Shown here piece by piece: positions 17,655 through 27,517 of a stretch of 64,000 nucleotides of DNA; within the stretch, counting starts at the first letter, position 1; each line of letters begins with the position of its first letter. Origin of the DNA: DATBLE01 sp963791425 (GTDB lineage Bacteria; Actinomycetota; Thermoleophilia; Gaiellales; Gaiellaceae). The stretch is from positions 992,001 through 1,056,000 of the forward strand of contig CAWBSE010000004.1 of the NCBI GenBank assembly GCA_963791425.1, given 5' to 3'. Position numbers and translations under genes: made by a program. The notes beneath the pieces were generated by a model that worked only from the letters and a program-made list of their open reading frames with translations, ran no database searches and had not been told where the DNA came from.

Positions 17655-17747
17655 CTACCTGTGGAGGAAGTCCCGGAAGCGGAGAAGTTCCTCCGCCACA
17701 GCCGCGTCCGGATTCCAGACGGACGGCGCGAACTCGTCGGGCTTCAT
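17655..17747 (-). CDS. Possible 30-aa remnant
   Basis: The short frame MKPDEFAPSVWNPDAAVAEE and 10 further residues lies just downstream of the cyclase/TPR gene on the same strand. Composition is protein-like but there is no family match and no clear ribosome site. It may be a truncated gene start left at the island end. Confidence 0.15.
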   Translation of the reverse strand: MKPDEFAPSVWNPDAAVAEELLRFRDFLHR

Positions 17748-17770
17748 CTTCTCAATTGCCAATTTCGTAC

Positions 17771-20700
17771 TTATGAGGCGGCCGTTTGCTCGAGGAGCGC
17801 GTTCGTCTCGGTGAGGGCGGGACGGTAGCCCATCGAACTGAACAGCTGAGCCGCCTCCCGGAGCGGCTGTTCGGCGGCGGGGTCTCCGAGAGCGACGAGG
17901 CAGCGACCCTGGCCGAGCAGGGCGTAGGCGCGCTCGGGGACATTCCCGAACTCCTGCCAGCGTGCGGCCGCGTCGGCGTAGAGCGCTGCCGCGTCGGCGT
18001 GTTTGCCGGCGTGTTCGGCGAGCTGGCCGCGGGCGGCGCACAGGGCGTGTTCGCGGAGCGGGTAGCGGGGTTCAAGGCCCTCGGTGAGTCGCTGGGCGAG
18101 GTCGGGGTCGCCGGCGGCGAGCGCTGTCCGGACCATCGCCGCGAGCTGTCTGGAGTAGGGGGAGGTGTGCCGTCCGCCGGGGGTCTGCTCCAGCTCAGCA
18201 AGCAGCGCACGTGCCTGCTCGGGTGCGGCGGCGGCCGCGGTCGCGAGCACATGGACCGTGACGTCATTGGCCAAGGTCGCGCGTGCCGTCTCGACGAGCC
18301 AATCGACGAGGCCGGGCGCGCTCTCGGAGTCGCCACGAGCGAGGTGGACCGCCAGCTCAACCGCCCGCACCCAGACCAGGGAGTGTGCGGTACCGCTCGC
18401 CTCGTGGAGATCGGCGACCCGTCCGGCCCGCTCGAGCGCCTTCTCGGGCCGCCCGAGTTCGACAAGCAGTTCCGGACATTCGTCCTCGAGTTGAGCCGCG
18501 AGGTCGGCGAGGCCCCGCTGTTCGCAGAAGGCGATTCCCTCCTCGAAGGCTGCAAGCGAGCGGGCAGGCCCTTCGAGCGGGTAGCGGGCGATCGCGAGAT
18601 TGTTCTGCAGGGTTGCAGCGTCGTTGCCTGCGCCCTGCTCGACGAACAGGGCGAGGGCACGTTCCATCTCCACGAACCCATCGGAATCCTCGCGTTCGGC
18701 GCGTACGAAGCCGCGAGCCGCGAGCGCGCGGGCGGGTTCGGGAAGCCCAAGCCGTTCGGCGAGTGTCAGCGCGCGGTCGGCGGCAATCATCGCGTCGTCG
18801 TGAGCCCCTGAGAGGAAGTCCGCTGTGGCGAGCTGCGCGTAGGCGGCCACGAGTGTCGGCCCAGGCGGTTCCTGCTCGAGAAGTGCCACTGCCTCTGCGG
18901 CGAGCGCGACCTGTCGGCCCTCGCCCAATTTGAACGTGACGCGCGAGAGCTGAAGGAGCACCCGCGCTTCGCCCTCGTTCTCGCCGCGGGCGCGGAAGAG
19001 GGCGAGCGCCTCGTCGAGCGCGGCGGCGGCCTCGCGCGGGCGACCGGCCTGGAAGGCGGCATCTGCCCAGCGGACAAGCAGCTCCGGCCGCTCCGGGTCG
19101 GCGGCCGGGCAGAGCTCAAGCGCGCGGGCGAGCCGCGCCTCCGCTTGGGCGGTATCGAGGCCGAGAGCACGCTCCCCGGCGAGCGCAAGAAAGCGGCGAG
19201 CAGGTGCGGTGAGCTCGTCTGCTTGCTTCGTGTCGCCAGCGGCCTCGGCGAGCTCGAGCGCCTGCAGGTAGTGGTGGGCGAGGAGCTCTGCCAGGTCCTC
19301 GACCCGCTCGCCTGCCTTGCGCTCGATCCAGGCAGCCGCAGCACGGTGTCGGCGCGCCCGTTCCGCTCTGGGGATCTGGCCATAGGCGACATCGCGGACG
19401 AGCAGATGCCAGAACGAGTACTCGCTCTCACCCTCCATCGAACTCGTCCGGGCCGGGCGGACGAGCTCCTTGCGGGCGAGCTCATGCAGAGCCAGCTCGA
19501 GCTCGTCCTGATCGCGGCCGCCGATCTCGGCTAGCGCGCCCACCCAGAACACCTTCCCGAGCACGGCCGCGTCCTGGAGCAGGCTCTTCCGCTCCGGGGT
19601 AAGTGTGTCCAGACGGGCGGCGATCAACGCCTGCAAGCTCTCCGGCAACTCCATCTCGCCGGCACCCAGGTCGCGGTCGGCAAGCAGACGAACGAACTCC
19701 TCCGCATACAAGGGGTTACCGCCTGCCCGCTCCAGCACGCGCTGCTCCAGCTCCGCGCTCAGCACGCTGGTGGCGATCAGGTGGGAAACGAGCTCGGCCG
19801 TCTCCCGGATCCGAGAGCGGCGGCAGGTTGATCATCGTCGCGTTCCGGATCCCCGCAGCCCAACCCGGGTGCCGCTCGTACAGCTCCGGCCGCGCAGTGC
19901 AGAGAACGAGCAGCGGCACCCCCTCCGCCCACTCGGCCAGATGCTCCAAGAACGCGAGCAGAGCCTCGTCCGCCCAGTGCAGATCCTCGAACACGAGCAC
20001 GGTCGGACGGGCGGCGGCCAACCCCTCGAGGAAGCGCCGCCAGGCCGTGAACAGCTCCTGCCGCTCCGCCGGCGAAGCCGCCTCCACCCCGACCAACGGA
20101 GAGAGACGCTGCAACAACCACTGCCGCTCCCGCTCCTCCCGGGGGACCGCCGCGTCCAGCTTCGCCGCCGCCGCCGCCGCTGAGTCGGACTCGAGGATCC
20201 CCGCCTCCGCCTTCACGATCTCCCCCAACGCCCAGAACGTGATCCCCTCTCCGTACGGAAGGCAACGCCCCTGCCGCCAGCGGGTCAGCTCCGGCTTCGT
20301 CCCCAGATAGGCGAACAGCTCCGCAACCAACCTGCTCTTGCCCACCCCCGGCTCGCCAACGATCGTGACCAGCTGCACCGAACGCTGCTGCGCCGCCCGC
20401 TCGAACGTCCCGATCAGAAGCGGCCTCTCCAACTCCCGACCGACCAACGGCGTCGTGTACCGACGGGTGACGTCTGTCCCGAACCGAGAGAGGGCCGCCT
20501 TCGCCACCCACAGCCCCAGCGGCTCTACCTTCCCCTTCACCACCACCGGCTCGAGCGGCTCGTACTCAAACACCCTGCTCGTCGCCCGATAGGTCTGCTC
20601 CCCCACCGCCACCCCGCCCACGGGCGCAGCCGACTGGATACGCGCCGCCGTGTTCACCACATCCCCGGTCACGATTCCCTCACCCTGCTCCGGACGAGCC

Positions 20701-21143
20701 CCGAGCGCCACCACCGCCTCACCGGTATTGATCCCCACCCGCACCTGCAGCTTGAGCTCGGGATCACTCTCATTCAGCTCCGCGATCGCCTCCAGAACCG
20801 CCAGCCCCGCCCGCACCGCCCGCTCCACATCATCCTCATGCGCCACCGGAGCACCAAACACGGCCATCACCGCGTCCCCCACGAACTTCTCCACCGTCCC
20901 CCCATAGGCCTCGATCTCGGACCGAAGCCGAGCGTGATACGGACGGATCCGCGCACGCACATCCTCCGGATCCTGCTGCTCCGACGCAGCCGTGAACCCG
21001 ACCAAATCGCAGAACAACACCGACACGACCTTCCGCTCCTCCTGAACCGGGGTGACTGGCTGCTCGACCAGCGGCGCCGAGCAGAAGCCGCAGAAGGCAA
21101 ACCCCTCCGGATTCTCCCTCCCGCAACTCGAACAGGTCACCAC
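17771..21143 (-). pseudogene. Adenylate/guanylate cyclase-AAA-TPR regulator, frameshifted
   Basis: One gene of about 1,120 codons read in two frames. Frame 1 has a zinc ribbon (CSSC...CGFC, residues 4-21), then a class III cyclase domain with metal aspartates in LFCDLVGF (D46) and VGDAVMAVFG (D90). An AAA/NACHT-like ATPase follows with Walker A GEPGVGKS (263-270) and Walker B VLVFEDLHWAD. Near 19804-19810 the frame shifts by one base: after NLPPLSDP the sequence resumes as ETAELVSHLIATSVLSAELE in frame 2, then about 650 residues of TPR-like helices ending TNALLEQTAAS. Either frame alone lacks the other half. It could be real decay or a sequencing indel in a CCC/GG run. Ribosomal start ATG at 21143. 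Confidence 0.8.
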
Positions 21144-21255
21144 CAGCCGAGTCTAGGACAGCCACCCGAAACACACGAGCGAGCCCTTCAAGAGAGGAGG
21201 GCATGCTGCGTGAGTCGGAAGGACACCGCCGCCTCTCGTGGTAGGTCGGGCTCGC

Positions 21256-21513
21256 CTATCCCTTGTCGCCGAACTCCCGCTCGGCGCACTCCGGACAGAA
21301 CACCACGGCCTCACCATCGTCAGTCAGATAGGAACGCCAGCCGGCAGCGCCCGGTGGGCTCGTGATGCCGCACTCGGCGCAGACGAGCGGCCGCGTCGCC
21401 GTCGCTGACGCGTTGCAGATCAGCACCTCGTCGCTTCCGAGCGCGGCCGCAGGGTCATTCCTGGGCGTGCGCCGATTGCAAGCGGCACTTGACACGATAT
21501 TTGGGATGGACAT
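21256..21513 (-). CDS. Small zinc-ribbon protein
   Basis: 85 aa. Two CxxC pairs (VCAECGITSPP and FCPECAEREFG) about 35 residues apart form a probable zinc ribbon, with the W-R-x-Y-L-T-D-D segment between. The N-terminal 40 residues are low in similarity to anything I know, and an internal start is possible. It lies in the island, divergent from the RCC1 protein gene. Function unknown. Confidence 0.5.
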   Translation of the reverse strand: MSIPNIVSSAACNRRTPRNDPAAALGSDEVLICNASATATRPLVCAECGITSPPGAAGWRSYLTDDGEAVVFCPECAEREFGDKG

Positions 21514-21564
21514 AGGGTCAGACCTACTGCGGCAGGGAGAGGTGGGCGTGAGGGAGATGGGGTA

Positions 21565-24500
21565 ATGCGGCGGCAGGTTGGCGCGGTTGGCGTTGGTCCT
21601 GTTGTGATTTTCGCGGTTGTTTTCGCACTGGCGAGTGCTGCACCCGCCGGGTCCGCGTCGACCGTCACCTCGGCGGTGGTGAGTGCGAGCGGCTTCGTGC
21701 CGCCGATCTACTCGCCGCGGTTTGTCTCGGGCGACGGGCGATACGTTCTCTTCTACGACGATCAGGACGGTGGGTTGCACCTGCGCGACATGAGCGCAGG
21801 CACGAACCTCACCGTGACTCCTGCCTACGCGTACGCCTCGATGTCCGAGAACGGCCGCTTCGTCGTTTACGCGTCCGGCTACGTGCATCTCTGGGACCGC
21901 ACCACCCAGACATCCGAGGTCGTGAGCCTCGACCCTTCCGGACAAGTCATTCCGGGTGACTACGGACAGGCTGTTTCCGACGACGGCCGATACATCGTCT
22001 TCGAATCGTGCGACAGCACGAAATGTCCCATCTACCTGCGCGATCGCACAGCAGGGACAACCGAGCTTCTTTCGCACGACGCCAACGGTGAGCCGACGAG
22101 TGGCTGCGTCGCGTGTGTCGCGATGAGCGCCGACGGCTCCGTCGTGACCTTTACCGGGTCTGACCCAAGTCTCGGCGCTGTCACTGAGGTTTGGCACCGG
22201 GCGACCGATTCCCTCACCCAGATGCCACAGATTTCGGCGCTCTCCGGTAACGGTCGTTACGCCGCCACGGTTACCTCATTCCCTCCGGATTTCACAACGA
22301 GTGGGGTCATCGTGACCGACCTTCAGTCGATGACGAGCCGGACGGTGTGGACGGACACGGCCTCGCGGATCGAATCCGGCACGGTGTCGATCAGCAGCGA
22401 CGGCCGCTACCTCGCCTTCGGGCTGGCCGACGTCGACTCGCAAGGAAACAGTGGTGCCGCCGGACAGATCGTTCGCCTCGATTCGACGACCGGCGAGCTG
22501 GTGCCGGTGAGCGTCGATCCTTCCGGGAACCTGATCCCTGACCCACTGGTGTACCCCAATCGCGTGGGTATTAGCGGTGACGGAGCACATGTCGTGTTCG
22601 GAACCCAGAACTTCGGGTTGCTCGAGGCGACGATCGCGGCCGCCCTGCCGCCGGTCGAGCACGGTGTCTGGACGTGGGGCGACAACACCAGCGGTGAGCT
22701 CGGAGACGGCACGACCAATAACCACGTCTCGCCGATCCGGGTTCAAACGCCGAGCGACGCCTCAGCGTTGGCGGGTGGAAACACTCACAGTCTCGCTCTC
22801 GCGTCCGACGGGACTGTCTGGGCGTGGGGTAGCAACGTGTACGGCCAGCTTGGAGACGGCACGACGAACCAGCATCTTTCGCCGGTTCAGGTGCCGGGCC
22901 TGGCGGGCGTTGTCTCGATTGCAAGCGGCGCCTATCACTCATTGGCGCTGGTTTCTGACGGCACTGTTCGGGCGTGGGGTTACCAACAGGGCTTGTCGCC
23001 GTCCCAGGTTCCCGGGTTGAACGGCGTGGTGGCGATCGCCGGCGGATACGTTCACAGCCTTGCTCTAGGCGGGGACGGCAAAGTCCGGGCCTGGGGATCG
23101 AATGCTTATGGCGGACTGGGAGACGGAACTACCACGGACCATTTCGTGCCGGTCCAGGTTTCCGGCCTAGGGGGAGTGGTCTCGATCGCGGCCGGCGGCT
23201 ACCACAGCGTGGCGCTCAAGTCCGATGGATCCGTTTGGACGTGGGGATGGAATGCAAACGGTCAACTGGGAGATGGCACGACTACGGATCGGCGAACGCC
23301 GGTTCAGGTCGCCGGTCTGAACAATGTGGTCGCAATCGCAGCCGGCCTCTATCACAGCCTGGCGCTCAAGTCCGACGGAACGGTCTGGTGGTGGGGGAAC
23401 GTCGCCGGCTCGCAGCGTCTTTCGCCGGTGCAGGTTCCCGGCCTGGGCGGCATTGTCGAGGTTGCAGCCTCGGGCTTTCACTCCCTTGCGCTCAAGTCAG
23501 ATGGGTCAGTCTGGGGCTGGGGGACGAACTCGGCGGGCGAAGTCGGAGACGGGACACAGATCACCCGGTCCTCCCCAGTGCTCGTGCCCACACTGGGCGG
23601 CGTCACATCGATCGCGGCTGCTGGACTCGGGAGCCTCGCGATCGGAAGCGGCTCAGCGGTCGGACTCGCAGGCGACTCGGTGACGGCGACCGTCGGCGCA
23701 GGAGCGACCGTGACCACGGATCCGGAGGCGGACGGAGCCACCCCGGCCGATCCGATCGAAACGTCGGTCACGACACCGAACGCCGGCACCGTCACGATCA
23801 ACGAGCAGCAGAACGCAACCGCTCCCATAGGGATCATGCTGCTCGGCAACCTCGTCACGATCACCGCGCCTGCGGCGACCCCCGGAAATCCGCTGATCCT
23901 CAGTTTCCGGATCGACGCGAGCCAAATCCCGCCCGGGCAGAATGAAACGACGATCACTATCTACCGGAACGGAAACGCCGTCCTTGCCTGCACCGGAGCG
24001 GGCGCCACACCCGACCCGTGTGTTGCTACACGCACACGGCTGTCCGACAACGACGTCCAGCTCGTCGTCCGAACCTCGCACGCAAGCGACTGGACCTTCG
24101 GCGTCCACGCACCGGTGGCCGACGCCGGCGGACCGTACAGCGTCCGCGAAGGAAGCTCGATCCGGCTCGACGGCAGGCACTCGACCGGAAACCGACTCTC
24201 CTTCCTCTGGGACCCCGACCCCCAACTGCGTGACATAAAGACAGCCCAACCCACCTACTCCGGACTCGACGACGGCACCTTCCCGCTCAGGCTCGTCGTG
24301 ACCGACTCGACCGGCATGACCTCCGGCGCGATCACCCAGGTGACCGTGACGAACGTCGCGCCGATCGTTTCACCGATTGGAGCAACCACGAACGGGAGCA
24401 AGGTCGGGATCGCCGTTGTCTACGCAGATCCCGGGCGGCTCGACACGCACACCGCTACAGCAGCCTGGGGCGACGGCGCGACGACAGCGATCAGCGTGAG

Positions 24501-24633
24501 CGAGAAGAACGGGGCGGGCATTGCTCTGGGCACCCATCAGTACGCACACAAGGGCACGTACACGATCAAGGTGCTCGTCCGCGACGACGACGGCGGCTCG
24601 ACCGAAAAAACCACGGTCATAACGCTTCACTAG
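21565..24633 (+). CDS. Large secreted protein: beta-propeller, seven RCC1 repeats, PKD-like C-terminus
   Basis: 1022 aa. Signal peptide (hydrophobic residues about 10-30, AGSAS). Residues 40-360 contain repeated SxDGRYVxF strands of a TolB/PD40-like propeller (ENGRFVVYAS, DDGRYIVFES, SDGRYLAFG). Residues 365-700 hold seven RCC1 units, each with W.WG.N..G.LGDGT and HS.AL..DG. Residues 700-845 are Thr/Ala-rich beta sequence, and residues 845-1022 are PKD-like (ADAGGPYSVREGSS, LRLVVTDSTG, YAHKGTYTIKVLVRDDDGG). Bacterial RCC1 proteins are mostly uncharacterised; a cell-surface adhesion or binding role is a guess. Base composition is less GC-rich than the backbone, consistent with transfer. Confidence 0.85.
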   Translation: MRRQVGAVGVGPVVIFAVVFALASAAPAGSASTVTSAVVSASGFVPPIYSPRFVSGDGRYVLFYDDQDGGLHLRDMSAGTNLTVTPAYAYASMSENGRFVVYASGYVHLWDRTTQTSEVVSLDPSGQVIPGDYGQAVSDDGRYIVFESCDSTKCPIYLRDRTAGTTELLSHDANGEPTSGCVACVAMSADGSVVTFTGSDPSLGAVTEVWHRATDSLTQMPQISALSGNGRYAATVTSFPPDFTTSGVIVTDLQSMTSRTVWTDTASRIESGTVSISSDGRYLAFGLADVDSQGNSGAAGQIVRLDSTTGELVPVSVDPSGNLIPDPLVYPNRVGISGDGAHVVFGTQNFGLLEATIAAALPPVEHGVWTWGDNTSGELGDGTTNNHVSPIRVQTPSDASALAGGNTHSLALASDGTVWAWGSNVYGQLGDGTTNQHLSPVQVPGLAGVVSIASGAYHSLALVSDGTVRAWGYQQGLSPSQVPGLNGVVAIAGGYVHSLALGGDGKVRAWGSNAYGGLGDGTTTDHFVPVQVSGLGGVVSIAAGGYHSVALKSDGSVWTWGWNANGQLGDGTTTDRRTPVQVAGLNNVVAIAAGLYHSLALKSDGTVWWWGNVAGSQRLSPVQVPGLGGIVEVAASGFHSLALKSDGSVWGWGTNSAGEVGDGTQITRSSPVLVPTLGGVTSIAAAGLGSLAIGSGSAVGLAGDSVTATVGAGATVTTDPEADGATPADPIETSVTTPNAGTVTINEQQNATAPIGIMLLGNLVTITAPAATPGNPLILSFRIDASQIPPGQNETTITIYRNGNAVLACTGAGATPDPCVATRTRLSDNDVQLVVRTSHASDWTFGVHAPVADAGGPYSVREGSSIRLDGRHSTGNRLSFLWDPDPQLRDIKTAQPTYSGLDDGTFPLRLVVTDSTGMTSGAITQVTVTNVAPIVSPIGATTNGSKVGIAVVYADPGRLDTHTATAAWGDGATTAISVSEKNGAGIALGTHQYAHKGTYTIKVLVRDDDGGSTEKTTVITLH

Positions 24634-24996
24634 GGCAGGCGCCGGGCAGGCGCCACCCCGTCCGGCATGAGCCCGGACGAGTTCGCCACGTTCGCCAAGG
24701 CCAGAGGCTGGTGGGCCTACCCCCGTCGCCGAGCGCGGCTGCAGGGTCCTTCCTAGAGGCTCATCGCAACGGCGGCCCTCTGTTCTGGGTTGCCTGAGCG
24801 ATGTATCGGGTCCCCGCAACCACCGGCCGGCACAGCAGTGTCCTGATCCGCGTCCCTTGCAGGCGTCGAACCTCTGGCCTGCCGATCAGGGCCTGAACCG
24901 TGGGGCTCGACAAGTCGTTGCGGTTGCATGATAATGGCGCGACCTGTGTGGGTTCGTGGCGTCGCCAGGCGTCCTCGAACGCGAGAAGGAGGAAAT
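24634..24996. other. Intergenic island stretch
   Basis: No convincing gene. It contains a tandem GGGCAGGCGCC repeat just after the RCC1 gene's stop and a 29-codon frame starting MSPDEFATFAKARGWWAYPRR (24667-24756) that looks like a truncated gene start. It also contains the AGAAGGAGG ribosome site of the next gene. Confidence 0.3.
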
Positions 24997-25761
24997 ATGC
25001 GGCGTCGCTTCCTCGGGGGAAGCCAGCTCGTGCTACTCGTAGTAGCCAGCGCAGCCGCAATCGGGCTCCTACTCGCGGTGCCGGCAGCGGCAGGAACGCT
25101 TCACATCGACGTGACGATGACGGGGCTCGGCGGCGGTAGCGAGAACGCTGGCTGCCCGGCAGGCACTCCTGCCCCGCTCGCTTGCGCCTACTTCAGCGCG
25201 AACGGTGGAATTGTTCGCGGACTCGGCAAAGTCTCGGTAGCCGTTTTCGGAACCCTGGACGTCACCAACAGGGACTGCCCAACGGGGACGGTGAAGGCAG
25301 TCCTCACGGTCGGCACCAAAGGGACCGTCACCCTGTCCGGGCCCTACGCCGATTGCACGCGGCTCTCCGACGCCGCCCTCGGCAAGTGGAGTTCCAACGC
25401 GACAATCGTCGGCGGCACTGAACGATTCGAGGGCGCCTCGGGATCCGGCAGCCTCTCGAGCAATGGACTGACGCTGAGGATCACGTCCACGCTCGATGTA
25501 CCGGGGCTGACCTTCGACATGAACGGCCCTACCCTGAAAGGACTTCTCAATCGCACCATCAAGGCAACCGGGCCGCGAGGCGCACGCGTTCGGTACGCGG
25601 TCACGGCACAGGACGCAGTCGACGGCAAGGTCGTCGTGACCTGCAACCCCCGCTCCGGCAGCCTCTTCCGCATCGGGAAGACCATGGTTCGCTGCTCTGC
25701 TTCCGACTCGAGTGGCAACGTCACCCAACGGGGCTTCCTCGTAACCGTCACAGGTCGCTGA
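24997..25761 (+). CDS. Secreted HYR-domain protein
   Basis: 254 aa with a signal peptide (hydrophobic 10-28, AVPAAAG) and a strong AGAAGGAGG ribosome site 5 bases before the ATG. Residues 35-175 are glycine-rich beta sequence with six cysteines, probably disulfide-bonded outside the cell. The last 65 residues (VRYAVTAQDAVDGKVVVTC, SGSLFRIGKTMVRCSASDSSGN) match the HYR fold, an Ig-like extracellular adhesion module. Its partner or substrate is unknown. It is encoded just downstream of the RCC1/PKD protein, so the island carries two neighbouring surface or secreted proteins. Confidence 0.75.
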   Translation: MRRRFLGGSQLVLLVVASAAAIGLLLAVPAAAGTLHIDVTMTGLGGGSENAGCPAGTPAPLACAYFSANGGIVRGLGKVSVAVFGTLDVTNRDCPTGTVKAVLTVGTKGTVTLSGPYADCTRLSDAALGKWSSNATIVGGTERFEGASGSGSLSSNGLTLRITSTLDVPGLTFDMNGPTLKGLLNRTIKATGPRGARVRYAVTAQDAVDGKVVVTCNPRSGSLFRIGKTMVRCSASDSSGNVTQRGFLVTVTGR

Positions 25762-26065
25762 TCAAGCCGTCCGTGCGGCAACTTCGGGGGGCGTTGCTTC
25801 TGGAAGTGGGGCCGGACGGCGACTGCACCCGATCGCTTCACCCGAGTCGGTTCGCGTGGCCGACATTCGACGCCAGTGAGTACGCCTGAGCGAAAAAGCG
25901 CCGACTTCCGGCACTACTCGGAGACGAACACCAACGCCCTCTCGACGGCGAGCGTGTTGATCTGCTCCTCCTCGGACGGGTGGGGAACCGGTCAGCTCGT
26001 CATTCCTCATGAAAGATGCGAAGATCGCTCCTTGTGGAACTTTCTTCTGAGCTAGGAGTCGCGGA
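25762..26065. other. Intergenic island stretch with a possible C-terminal gene relic
   Basis: A 38-codon frame (25773-25889) reads RQLRGALLLEVGPDGDC and ends FDASEYA, resembling the tail of a lost gene; no family assigned. Nothing else is recognised before the next ribosome region. Confidence 0.25.
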
Positions 26066-26822
26066 ATGACTCACCGGGTGCTCTGGGTCGCGGCCCTCGC
26101 TGGGATGGTTCTGATGTTTGTTGTGGCTCCTGCCGGCGCGGATCTCGGGAACCCGACCGAGTTCGACATTCCGACCGCAGCCTCAGGCCCAAACGGGATC
26201 GCAAGTGTCGGGAAGACGCTTTGGTTCACGGAGTACGGCGATGCAGCCGGCCAGGGTGGAAACCAGATCGGGAAACTGAACGCGAAGAACGGCAAGATCA
26301 AGGAGTTCCCGTCCCCACCGCGAACAGCGGCCCAAACGAGATCACGTCCAGCCACGGCACCCTCTGGTTTACCGAGGACTACGGCAACCAGATCGGTCGC
26401 GTCAAGAACAACGGCAAGATCACCGAGTTCGACCTTCCAGCGGGCGGTGGCGGCCCGTACGACATCGTCGAAGGCCCTGACGGGAACCTCTGGTACACAC
26501 GGGCAGATGTCAGCGGGCCGTGCGGCAGTCCGGACTCGGGAAACGCGATCGGCCGCATGACACCGACAGGAAGCGTGGTCGAGTACCCGCTGCCCAACTC
26601 CGACAGTCGACCATTGGGATCGCCGCCGGCCGTGATGGCAACCTCTGGTTCACCGAATGCTCGGGAAACCGGATCGGGCGGATCACACCCACTGGGACGA
26701 TCGACGAGCAGGACATCCCGTCAGCGGACAGCGAGCCTTATGGGATCGCGAGTGGCCCGCAGAACTCGCTCTGGTTCACCGAGTACTCAGGCAACCGAGT
26801 AGGACGTCTGCCCGCCCCCTAA
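26066..26822 (+). pseudogene. Virginiamycin B lyase (Vgb)-like propeller protein, frameshifted twice
   Basis: The reading frame begins with a signal peptide (MTHRVLWVAALAGMVLMFVV) and streptogramin-lyase-like blades: TLWFTEYG...NQIGKLNAKNGKIKEF. At about 26311 a base is missing, and the next blade (TLWFTEDYGNQIGRVKNNGKITEF) continues in another frame. At about 26606 it shifts again, to NLWFTECSGNRIGRITPTGTI and SLWFTEYSGNRVGRLPAP. With the shifts corrected it is a normal secreted NHL/Vgb-type propeller. Such proteins are often not true lyases, and the function is unknown. The two single-base events could be decay or sequencing error. Confidence 0.7.
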
Positions 26823-26882
26823 CAGCCAAAGTCCTCAAGGGTTCGAGAGTGCCCCGCTTCGTTCCATCGCCCGTTGCGCGGG

Positions 26883-26999
26883 CGGGTTCGTGAGGACGCG
26901 GAGCTGATCGGGCAGGCGCTGGCCGGCTTCCGCGCCGTCGGCCCCGACTGGTGCGCGCGCGAGACGGAGGCGCTCCTGGCCGGCGCGAAAAGGTCGTAA
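26883..26999 (+). pseudogene. C-terminal relic of a cyclase/AAA/TPR-type regulator
   Basis: About 38 codons, REDAELIGQALAGFRAVGPD followed by WCARETEALLAGAKRS and a stop. This resembles the last helices of large ATPase regulators that follow cyclase domains. It has no start or upstream body and sits 9 bases before the cNMP-binding gene. Confidence 0.35.
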
Positions 27000-27008
27000 A
27001 CTCCGCGC

Positions 27009-27431
27009 GTGCCGTTCGGGCTGCGCAAGGATGGAAAGGTAGAGTTGCTCTCCAATATCCCGCTGTTCGCGGGTCTCTCGAAAGGCGAGCTCGGTCAGCT
27101 CGCGTCAATTGCGGACGAGATCGATCTCCGGCCGGGCAAGGTGCTGATCCGCGAGGGTGAGCGCGGCCGCGAGTTCTTCGTCCTCCTGGACGGCGAAGTC
27201 GAGGTGCGCCGCAAAGGCAGGAAGCTGGCCACCCGGCGTAAAGGCGACTTCTTTGGCGAGATCGCTCTCGTCTCCGACGTCCCGCGCACCGCGACGGTCA
27301 CGGCGACTACTCCGGTGCGAGCGCTTGTGATCCGAGACCAGGAGTTTCGCACACTCGTCGGCAATGCTCCTGCAATTGCGCTCAAACTGCTCCAGACGGT
27401 CGCCGAACGCCTGCCGACAGCGCAGTTCTAA
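27009..27431 (+). CDS. Cyclic nucleotide-binding domain protein
   Basis: 140 aa, a single CAP_ED domain. LSNIPLFAGLSKGELGQLAS opens the fold. The phosphate-binding cassette is visible as KGDFFGEIALVSDVPRTATVTA (in two parts around residues 78-100), with GE and R in the canonical positions that contact cAMP. There is no DNA-binding helix-turn-helix, so it is a stand-alone sensor rather than a Crp-type regulator. GTG start. It lies immediately upstream of a cyclase-domain gene, which suggests the pair once formed a cyclic-nucleotide signalling unit (inference). Confidence 0.85.
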   Translation: MPFGLRKDGKVELLSNIPLFAGLSKGELGQLASIADEIDLRPGKVLIREGERGREFFVLLDGEVEVRRKGRKLATRRKGDFFGEIALVSDVPRTATVTATTPVRALVIRDQEFRTLVGNAPAIALKLLQTVAERLPTAQF

Positions 27432-27517
27432 GACCTCACGTCTGCAGACGAGAGGGGCTTCGGCGGGCGGGTCGCTCTTCATCAATCAATCAGGTACGCG
27501 AGGCGCTCCTCTGGCGC

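Noticed and set aside
24761..25060. 99-codon minus-strand frame
   Set aside because: It overlaps the start of the HYR protein, has no ribosome site and no family-like segment.
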